Source: Blasia pusilla (Eukaryota > Marchantiophyta > Marchantiopsida > Blasiales). From it: a DNA stretch of 64,000 nt. The DNA lies in contig CM114271.1 of NCBI GenBank assembly GCA_050084515.1, positions 1,116,001 to 1,180,000 on the forward strand. Reading direction: 5' to 3'. Positions within the stretch are counted from its first letter, which is position 1, and each line of letters starts with the position of its first letter. The notes under the pieces are model-generated. The model had not been told where the DNA came from, ran no database searches, and saw only the letters and a list, made by a program, of their open reading frames with translations. Made by a program: the position numbers and the translations under genes. Positions 20,594-28,647 of this stretch are shown here, piece by piece.

Positions 20594-21906
20594 TTACTCA
20601 TTTGATTCATAGGTGTAGTGATGGCCATGAGAGGTGGCGACCTTAGCAGCATTTAATAATGTCATCACTTGGCCTAATGATTTGATTGAGGGACATGTCC
20701 ATGCAGAGGATACTCTTGTTCTTGATATTTCTATGGAGAGGAGTGTTATGGTAGCCGCATCATTCCCTGGAGGAGAGGTATCGCTGTAGGGTATGCCGAT
20801 TGAGGAGCTTCGACGATTAGCCATTGAGCATATGCAAACCGCGTGGAGCGAGACGGTTGCACCAGAGTGTGACGGGTCAGAGGAACCCCAAGTAGGCAGG
20901 AGTCCTGCTTTGAGCCTTTGGACACCACCCCGATTATGTGGTGCATCCCAGAGAAGGGTATTTGGGTGTTGGATCTCTTTGGAGGGATCAGCATAGGGTT
21001 AGCTGCTCTTTTGCACGTTGGAGTGCGCGTGCAGCAGTACCTGTATGTGGAGATTGATGATGTTGCAAGGTGCGCTTCACTTCACCATGTGGCGTTGTTA
21101 CGCCTCCGTTTTCCCGACTTGTTGTGTGCGTCCGTCATTCAAGGTTACGAGAGTTCCCTACCGAGGGACATTTCATCATTGGGGAGGCAGGACTTGGAGC
21201 GGGTAGGGACTATAGACTTGGTCAATGTTGTTTGGCCGTGTCACGGCCAATCGAGTGTTGGACGTGGTAGCGGGTTAGCTGACACTCGATCGAGGTTATT
21301 TTGGGAGATGATGCGGATCTTGCGACATTTACAGGAGCATCAATCTCGTTCTCCAGCATATATTTTGGAGAATGTACCAATTTTGGGCAAGTCGAGATCC
21401 CGTGCGTGGTGACGAGTGCGCATCAGGTGCGCGCATGGATTGACCTGGCGGTGTTGTTAGATGCGGAGAGTGTGGGTTCACAAGCATATCGCCCGTGTCT
21501 TTGGTGGACCAACTTGGTACCACACGAGGTGTTACTGAGGGCATATGCGAGAGTGGAGCGCCCCTCCGATTTGTTTTTGGATTCTATATTGGATCCGGGC
21601 CGTCGATCACAGTGAGGCTAGATGATCGACCGTGGTTGACTGTTGTCAAGAGGATTGGCATGCCACGGGCAGCCTTTCCCACATTGGTGAGTTTTCCTGC
21701 TTCTTATGCATTCAAGGACGCCCGACCTAGGTGGGTTTGGGATGACCAAGTACAGAGGTTGGTGGACCCCATGTTGATGAGCGAGAGCGAGCGATGGGAT
21801 TCCCCATAGGAATGACGGCCATACCATCACTATCAGAGGCATCATGACGTCATGTCTTGGGTCAGGCGATGGACTTGAATTGCTTGACATGGATTTTCAG
21901 CTCAGG
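20594..21906 (+). pseudogene. DNMT3-like C5-cytosine DNA methyltransferase of element C
   Basis: After an unassigned upstream stretch (20,594-20,917), motif I WVLDLFGGISIGL lies near 20,968. Motif IV is WPCHGQSSVGRGSGL (Cys codon 21,239-21,241), with His after the catalytic Cys where element B has Gln. Motif VI is ILENVPILG and motif VIII YRPCLWWTNL. Then come LPTLVSFPASYAF, MGFPIGMTAIPSL and LGQAMDLN (21,797-21,906), which fit motifs IX-X of the DNMT3/DRM type; element B has lost these. Stops at 21,410, 21,613 and about 21,847 plus frame changes make this a pseudogene. It shows the complete domain and its fixed place between protease and RT. Confidence 0.8.
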
Positions 21907-23219
21907 AGTAGCTGAGCAGCGTCGTTTGAGGATGTGGTAGATCACAGTTGTTGCATTGGTGAGCCCCATGCCTACCGAGATGATTAAGGCATCGATCGGG
22001 GGCAAGACTTGAGGAGATCAATACACCAGGGGTGATCGGAAGAGAAACCCTTGGACTTCTTGGGATATTTTGCAGGTACGCCAAGAGATGATGGGCACAT
22101 CATCGAGTGTGGTTCCGGGTACTACAAGTGGCGATGAGAGTTCTATTATCTAAGATGGGGTTGCACCATAGCAACCACCGACACCCGTGCCAGAGAGTCC
22201 TACCGTAGTCACGATGGAGACTTGGGAGCCAGATATGGGCCCTAAGTTGACAGGAGGAGAGCGGCGCCGAATAGACCAGTTCCTTAGGAGTTATAGGAGT
22301 TATTTTGCGTTTATCATGGAGGATTTGGGTACTTTGAAGGGACCAGGGATCCGCATTGAGTACTCGAGTGATACGCCGATCTTCGACGATCCTACAGGTA
22401 CATTGATATGGAAAGGGCTCTGATTCAAAGTAGGAGCCAAGACTTGGTTGGAGCAGGACTAGTGAAGATGTTGCATGGGGAGTATGCATCTGCCATTGAC
22501 ATGCCTGCCAAGAAGGATATGTATGGCAACTGGACGGATAGGCGGATGTGTGGGGATTACCGGCCTATCAATCGGCAGACAAAATCTGATAGGTATGCCA
22601 TGCCCACTCTTGAGGAGATATTTGATGCATTGGTCACGTAAAGGTCTTTAGTTCATTGGATTTGCGAACTAGATACCATCAGTTGCCTATCAGATTGGAG
22701 AACAGGAAAAAGATGGCATTTTGGGGTATCGATCCTCACGGGAAGGATTATTTGTACTAGTGGCAATTCTTACGATTTGGGTTAAAGAACACCCTCGCTG
22801 AGTTTCAGAGAGTCATGGATAGGATCTTGGCATGTATGGATTTTGCTAGGTGTTATATTGATGATATCGTAGTCTTTAGAGCCACGGTTGAAGAGCATGA
22901 GCGACATCTAGAGGAGGTGTTTCGACAATTACAGCTACATGGGATGAAGCTACATCTAGACAAGGGTAAGTTTTTCTACAACCAGATTGAGTACTTTGGC
23001 CATACGATATACCTAGGTGGCCTTGGTGTTCAGCAGACGAAGGTAGAGGTTATTTCACGCATTCCACGCCATGTGAGTCGCATTCGTGCATTCATGGGAT
23101 TGGCGAACTTCTATCGGCGGTACGTCAAGGGATTCAATTCGATTGCAAAGCCATTGACCTTTCTTACAAAGGTGGATCATGAGTGGCACAAGGGCGATGA
23201 GCATGAGCGAGCATTTTAG
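21907..23219 (+). pseudogene. Reverse transcriptase of element C
   Basis: 22,187-22,423 is the linker (ETWEPDMGPKLTGGERRR), almost the same as in element B. 22,408-22,641 carries MPAKKDMYGNWTDRRMCGDY. 22,815-23,219 carries the catalytic CYIDDIVVF (22,851-22,874), LGVQQTKVEVISRIPRHV and IRAFMGLANFYRRYVKGF. The three parts lie in three different frames, and stops fall at 22,641 and 23,217. Ty3/gypsy type. 21,907-22,186 is linker with stops. Confidence 0.8.
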
Positions 23220-23640
23220 CTGCTCAAGGACATATTGACGTCCGTGCCCATCTTGAGGAGACCGATCAGGGGACGTCTTTTCCAGTTGTACACAGATTGA
23301 AGCATGTTGGGGCTTGGAGCGGTGCTCACGCAATATGATGATGAGGATAGAGAGTTCGTGGTGGCTTATGCTAGTCGTTCGAAAAATGTTGCAGAGGCAA
23401 AGTATAACTCATATGAGGGTGAGTGCTTGGCTGCGATGTGGGATGTCGCACATTTCAGGTGTTACTTATTCAGCAATCCCTTTACCATCATCACTAATCA
23501 TCAACCACTAAAGTGGTTGATGGAGTCCGACAAGCTTACAGGGAAGCTTGCGAGATGGGCTCGGTTGCTGCACAAGTATGATTTTCAAGTGGTACATAGA
23601 CTTGGGAAGCTCAACTAGGATGCAAATGGACTCGAGTCGT
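23220..23640 (+). pseudogene. RNase H of element C
   Basis: 23,304-23,618 encodes LGLGAVLTQYDDED, YNSYEGECLAAMWDVAHFR (active-site Glu), FTIITNHQPLKWLME (Asn where the RNase H Asp is expected) and YDFQVVHRLGKLN. A TGA at about 23,298 replaces the Trp codon after the first active-site Asp. The 73 bp duplication seen in element B is absent, so that duplication is private to B. Confidence 0.75.
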
Positions 23641-24803
23641 AACGCATGCTTGAGTCAGCGAGATGCGACTGGAGCTCAATGGCATGGAGAGAGTGATGAG
23701 GAGTCAGTGCCAGAATGGCACGCATCAGCCTATTTAGGCTTGTTGGCTGTGGTGAGCCAAACTATGGAGACTTTGATAGCGAGGTCTGATGGAGAGTCCT
23801 TGGATCTCGAGGCCAGTGAGGAGACGACACGTGGCCGAGATATTCCCAATGATGGAGTAGTCTTGGAGTATCTGCATACAAGCAGCATTGCGAACACAGT
23901 GGGTGCTAGAGAGTGGGATCGAGTCCTACAATGGGCCAGACCGTTCCGTTGGGAGGGGACACATGTGCTGCGAGTGTGGGAGGATGGTAAAGTGCGTGTA
24001 GTGCCTCATCCTTATTAGAGAGCACGTTTAGTGCGTCATGCCCACGAGGAGTTGGGTCATTTTGGAGTGACCCAACTCCAACATTTTGAAGCGGACATAT
24101 AGCTTGCTTTAGATTCAGTATTATTGGCGAGGCATGCAGACTGACGTTTAGGAGTTTGTTGCCAAATGCATGGTGTGTGATCGAGTCTGAGCATCGTTTA
24201 GTGCTCCAACTCCACAGTTGCGTCCACTTCCAATCATGGGTTTAGGTTATAGATGGATTTTAGGTTTGGAGTTAGGACCTTTGCCTTTGATGGAGCACCA
24301 TAGTCGTTATGTGTTGGTGATGGTAAGCACTTCTTGAAATGGATAGAGTTGGTTACATTGCCTCACAAAGCAAGTGAGGGAGTAGCGTATGACTTCCTAG
24401 ATCAAGTGCTGAGTCATTACGATGCACCAGCTGAGGTGTTGACAGACGAGGGTACAGAGTTTCGCGGGGAGTTTCAGGCCTTGTGTGATCAGGCATTGAT
24501 CAACCACCGCACTACTTCGTGAGATCGTCCTGAGGCGGATGGACTAGCGGAGCGGGTTGTGCGAACGGTGAAGAGAGGACTACGCAAGTATGGCTTGCAG
24601 AGAGGTCACCTAGGAGATTGGGACCTTCACTTGCCGTGGTTGGTGATGGGATACAGATTCAGCAGGCAGGCATCCTTAGCGTCTTTCTCACCGTACTTTT
24701 TGCTTTATGGTTGTGAGCCAGATTTACCTACGGCCATTCGTCGAGATACTATTGAGGTGTTGAACCTTGATGACCCTGATGTATGGATGCGAGCATGTTC
24801 TGA
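23641..24803 (+). pseudogene. DDE integrase of element C
   Basis: 23,641-24,018 is the acidic linker (DEESVPEWHASAYLGLL). The HHCC part (HAHEELGHFGV, 24,035-24,067) runs into a fold-back insertion at 24,048-24,079 that shifts the frame, and the core start is damaged. 24,334-24,522 and 24,523-24,807 carry TDEGTEFRGEF (second Asp) and GLAERVVRTVKRG (catalytic Glu). After WMRACS the text jumps directly to QTAPTTLDV of the C-terminal domain, so about 45 codons are missing at 24,801. Confidence 0.75.
24048..24079. repeat. Perfect 12 bp palindrome inserted in the integrase of element C
   Basis: GGAGTTGGGTCA (24,048-24,059), 8-base spacer, then its exact reverse complement (24,068-24,079). The left arm is normal integrase coding sequence (EELGH). 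The right arm and about 10 following bases are extra relative to element B, as a fold-back template switch would leave. Confidence 0.85.
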
Positions 24804-25150
24804 GTGAGCAGACGGCACCCACGACGTTGGATGTGACTGTAGGGCGCACCATCTTGAGAGTGCGTGAGGTTTTGCCATACGGTATTCTCTTATTAGAGGG
24901 ACGCGATGGTATGGTTTGGAAGGACCATGTGCGTAACTATGCGCCATGTCATCTTCCAAACATTGACAATACAATTTATCCGAGCTTAGCAATAGTTCCT
25001 GTAGGCTTGCGGTGTATATTGTGTGGTTGCGCCCGTGGTGCATCCACTATGCTAATATGTGATGGGTGTTGGAGAGGATGGCATATGGCATGTTTGACGC
25101 CAACTCTCACTAGGGTTCCTCAGGGATGATGGATGTGTCCCATATGGACA
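24804..25150 (+). pseudogene. Integrase C-terminal domain with PHD finger (element C)
   Basis: 24,804-25,129 encodes QTAPTTLDVTVGRTILRVRE and GRDGMVWKDHVRNYAPCHLP, as in element B, then the PHD finger: CILC, CDGC, HMAC, and after a TGA at 25,127-25,129, WMC. The last Cys of the final pair reads Trp. This second, diverged copy shows that the PHD finger is a stable part of the family. The rest, up to the polypurine tract at 25,325, is 3' untranslated sequence. Confidence 0.7.
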
Positions 25151-25324
25151 TAGAGTAGGTAGTTCTACATTCCGACTTGTGTCTGTGATATGGATGACAA
25201 GAAGGCGACTAACGAAGTGGCCACATGAGCACCCGGCCTTCTTGCTCTTAGCGTCCGAGAGATTTATGTCATGGTAGGTAGGGATAGATGGCTATCTGGA
25301 GTTAGAGGGACCTAACCACCAGCT

Positions 25325-25334
25325 AGGGGGGCGA
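25325..25334 (+). promoter_or_regulatory. Polypurine tract of element C
   Basis: AGGGGGGCGA lies directly before the first U segment, in the same position and with nearly the same sequence as in element B. Confidence 0.65.
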
Positions 25335-26106
25335 TTGGAGATATTTTGGTACTTCTTGTCTTGTTGTTTGGATGTCATAAGTTAGCATGGGATCGTGCAT
25401 GTTTGTGTGTGTGTTTGGTGACAGCGATGTATGTTGTGTAGCGATGTGTATGCGCATGACAGTTGTCATGTCTCTCAAGATAGATCGGTGAGATCTAGTA
25501 GAGCATCTTCGTGAGTAGCGGAGGACATGCTCAGTAGGTCGAGGATGACCTGTTGAGGCCCCATGAAACTTGAGAGAGTAGATTTCTCCTTTATTTCAGC
25601 TCATTTGGAGCCATATTGAAGAACTTACTATTTTAGCTAAGTACCATTTTTAGTATGTGATCGACTTTCTATTTTTGGTAAGTGGCCCTTGATCTCCTAC
25701 ATTAGGTCAAGAGCCAAGAAGGTGACTTGGGAGCATAGGTTACCATGGAGAGAGCTTTGGAAGAAGGGAGGGGTATACCTCAAGGAGAGAGAGCTTGAGA
25801 GCTCATTCTCTCTTTGTTGAACCTCTTGGCATAAGGCGGCGGAGTTATGGTCCCTTGCCTTGTGAATGTAACCCAAGCCTCTCATTAGGAGAGTGGGTTT
25901 GGTTTGACATGAGAGAGAGTGCACACCTTTGAGAGCTATGGTGTGAGATGGTCTAGAGAGAAATTGGATCTTACTTTTATTGGAGATATTTTGGTACTTC
26001 TTGTCTCGTTGTTTGGATGCCATGAGTTAGCATGGGATCGTGTGTGTTTGTATGTGTGTTCGGTAACAATGATGTATGTTATGTAGCGATGTGTATGCGC
26101 ACGATA
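25335..26106 (+). repeat. 3' terminal repeats of element C: B1-A2-B2 (split direct repeat)
   Basis: U1 25,335-25,461 (TTGGAGATATTTTGG to GCATGACA), bases GT, A2 25,464-25,979 (TGTCATGTCTCTC onward), U2 25,980-26,106 (same start as U1; ends GCGCACGATA). U1 and U2 are about 127 bp and similar along their length. A2 matches A1 at 15,495-16,010. The U1/A2 junction is CATGACA-GT-TGTCATG, an inverted repeat joining the two element ends. The alternative reading is an LTR of U-A type followed by a stray second U. Confidence 0.7.
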
Positions 26107-27024
26107 AATTGTACAACTACATAGGGGAGGAGTAAGGCATATATCCAACGTGAATTAAGCCTATCTTCATATACACTTTGTTCTCTTATTTTTCAAAGGT
26201 GAAGTAGGTTGGCATCATAAAATATCCTTTGGGAGACTCTAAGGTAACTCAACATCACGACTTGTAAGAAGTTTTAGACATAGGGAGGAAGAGGATACTG
26301 AATTGTTAGATTATTGCAAAGAGGAAAGAAATGATGGGTATGTTATTGAGGAGACGAGGACATAGAGTACTAAGACATTGCAATTTGCAAGTTTTCTACT
26401 TCGAACACGGATAAGGGGAAGATGATAATCAACTACTTTGATTTGGTTGACTTACTCAAGAATATATGGTTGACATATATACCAGTGTGGAGATGCAAGG
26501 ATTACCATGGGAAAAGTTAAATCAAAAGGAGCTAAAAGATGATTTATATCAAGGTGTAAACAATGTCGTGTATGGATATGATGTTGATAGCACAAGATTT
26601 GGGAGATATGTTGTAAAACCCTCATCTTTTATTAGAGACTCACGTCATGTGCATAAATTTTATTAAGATGCAATGGTAATAAGATTGGAAAGTCACATGA
26701 GTATTCAACAACAAACTCTTTTTTATTGACTATTGGAGGTGGGAGAAGGTTATCCGTCTACCTTTGCATCCTCATTTGGGAGAAGACTTCATACGATTAC
26801 AACTTGAAATGGTTAATGGTAGTAACAATGTATGCAATCTTATTGATCTTATCTACAAAATAATCTTCTTTCCAATTTCATGACATTGACTTCTTGAGAG
26901 TAGGGTTGCACTGCAATGGACATGCCCAACATGTCCTCCCGCATGCACCCGACTTTTTTATATATATATATGACTATTCATAAGTCTCAAGGTTAAATTC
27001 TATATAAAGTAGGAATTTATTTAT
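26107..27024 (+). pseudogene. Helitron 1 Rep/helicase gene, middle part (internally deleted)
   Basis: 26,107-26,230 matches 50,362-50,480 of Helitron 2. 26,466-26,666 encodes MVDIYTSVEMQGLPW and NQKELKDDLYQGV, matching MVDLYATVEMQRLSW and NQKELRSELYQGV at 50,722. At about 26,725 the match jumps to about 53,720 (LPLHPHLGEDFIRL region), and at about 26,965 to 54,410 (TIHKSQG-like motif of the helicase). The Rep active site and helicase motifs I-III are gone. The piece is cut at 27,024 by the 5' LTR of element D. Confidence 0.8.
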
Positions 27025-28180
27025 TGTGATACCCACAATTTTGAACTTCGGAAGAAATTTATCTTTTTATTGAACAAAGACTCTTGTACATTATGGTTTT
27101 GATTATTATATACTATCATGGAGAAGAAAGAGTAAGATTCAAGTGAATCATGAAGCTCCTAGGACAAGGCAGAGAGTTGGAAGATCAAGGATTTGCCTTA
27201 GAGGAGAAGCAAATGCAGTAACGAAGTCTAAAAGACCAAAACAAAGCTTAACGAAGCTCAACGAGGCTCAGACACGAAGTATTTTGCTCTTAGCAAAGCA
27301 CGAAGAACGAAGAATGAAGAGCTTTGTCCTCAAGAAATTCAGAGCAGCGAAGCTCAGTGTGCTTGTGATTGGAACCGACACATAGTTAAAACAGTTAGCC
27401 TAGGAAGAGGCGCAACCATTTGTATCAGATAGACAGTTAGGACAATTTTGTTCTCCGGATTCCTAGGGATCATTGGAAAAGGAAAGCACACCATAGATCT
27501 AGGTAGTTACATATATTGAAGAGACACCAACTTCATCAAGAACGTTGCGGATCTTGGAAACGCTCCTACTCCCGAGAATATTTAAGAAATAGGACACAAG
27601 CTACAATTATCATTCGCTCATGAAGTCCTTATGCCGTAGGAATGGTCTGAGCAAGAGAGTAGTAACCTCTCGAAGCTTTATACGCTTTAAAGTCTTCCCA
27701 TTCTTTATGGAATAATAAACCACTCATTCATTCATTCTGATGTGCGAGGCTTACGTTGGGATAGTCTTTTTGGGTCTGCAGAGTGAAGAGTGAAATCAGA
27801 CAAACCTTTCTCATCAATGGAATAATCAACATGGAGTTGTATGAAATATGTTTGACATAGAGTAGCCTGCCAAGACGGATTGAGTTCCGAAAGTAGGAGA
27901 AGCCAACCTTATTGTTGAGATCTCTGTGAGGTTCCTAGATGTCAAGAGAACAATTTGCCTGAGCGTGCTTTAAATTCCATCGGAGAAAATTGAAGAAGAA
28001 AACATAGGTATTGAGAAGGATCGGAAGATGTTACTGGAATACTGCAATTGAATTACATAATCAACCATACTACTCTTACAACATAATAATCACTTTACCC
28101 TCTCTTTTCATCAAGCAATGATCCTCTTGGGGATCGAACTTACTAAATCGACTATAAAATAGAAACACTTGTACATTACA
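27025..28180 (+). repeat. 5' LTR of element D
   Basis: Starts TGTGATACCC and ends ACATTACA. It is almost identical to 36,511-37,692. It contains short CGAAG-based repeats (about 27,230-27,330) present in fewer copies than in the 3' LTR. As the 5' LTR it would carry the promoter. Confidence 0.92.
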
Positions 28181-28647
28181 TATAACAAGAAACTTTTTTG
28201 CGCCGCTGCCGGGGATCATATTCTTGGCTGAGAAGGGAGAGAGACCCATGGGGAATCCGGGAGCGGAGAAAGAAGCTTCGCCCCCTAGAAGACCCAAAAA
28301 TATAGTTCTTACTGAAGACCATCTGCTAGCTCTAGCGATCCCCTTAAAGACAATGGATGCTTGAAGACAACAATAGATTTGCTGCATTGGTGCTAGAGAA
28401 AATAGACCAACTAATTAGAATTGTCAAAGAACCAGTCGCCGAACGGTGCTTCGCCCATGAACGATAGTAGTACTTGGTGAAAACCCGGTACTTCTGTTTA
28501 TGGGAGGAAAACCTGGCAGGAAGATTAGGAGCACCAGGCATGCTCCTGTAGGTGTAGAAAGAAGAAGTAGTTAACCTCCCTCCATGGACCCTTACCCTGT
28601 CACCACCGTGGGGGTGAACGCAAGTTGCCAAATCCCACAAGAGACTT
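28181..28647 (+). other. Leader and primer-binding site of element D
   Basis: The primer site GCGCCGCTGCCGGGGAT is at 28,200-28,216, about 20 bases after the LTR. It has the form usual in Tat/Athila-like plant gypsy elements (recalled pattern). The rest is untranslated leader up to the gag start at 28,648. Confidence 0.65.

Larger units (their letters stand above)
15495..26106 (+). mobile_element. Element C: methyltransferase-encoding gypsy-like retroelement with split direct repeats
   Basis: This element runs colinearly from TGTCACGTCT (15,495) to GCGCACGATA (26,106), after which Helitron 1 resumes. The order is A1 (15,495-about 16,010), leader (to about 18,006), gag with zinc knuckle, a linker region, protease, methyltransferase, RT, RNase H, integrase, PHD finger, polypurine tract (25,325-25,334), B1 (25,335-25,461), A2 (25,464-25,979) and B2 (25,980-26,106). 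It is the best guide to the family's gene order. It is older than B by decay: each domain has stops or frame changes. Its U and A segments are clearly diverged from those of B, so the shared B1-A2-B2 layout is a family trait and not one accident. Confidence 0.75.

Noticed and set aside
25335-25979. Ordinary 3' LTR of U-A form
   Set aside because: Would need U before A at the 5' end of C, but the U found there is of B type and belongs to element B; kept as the alternative to split direct repeats.
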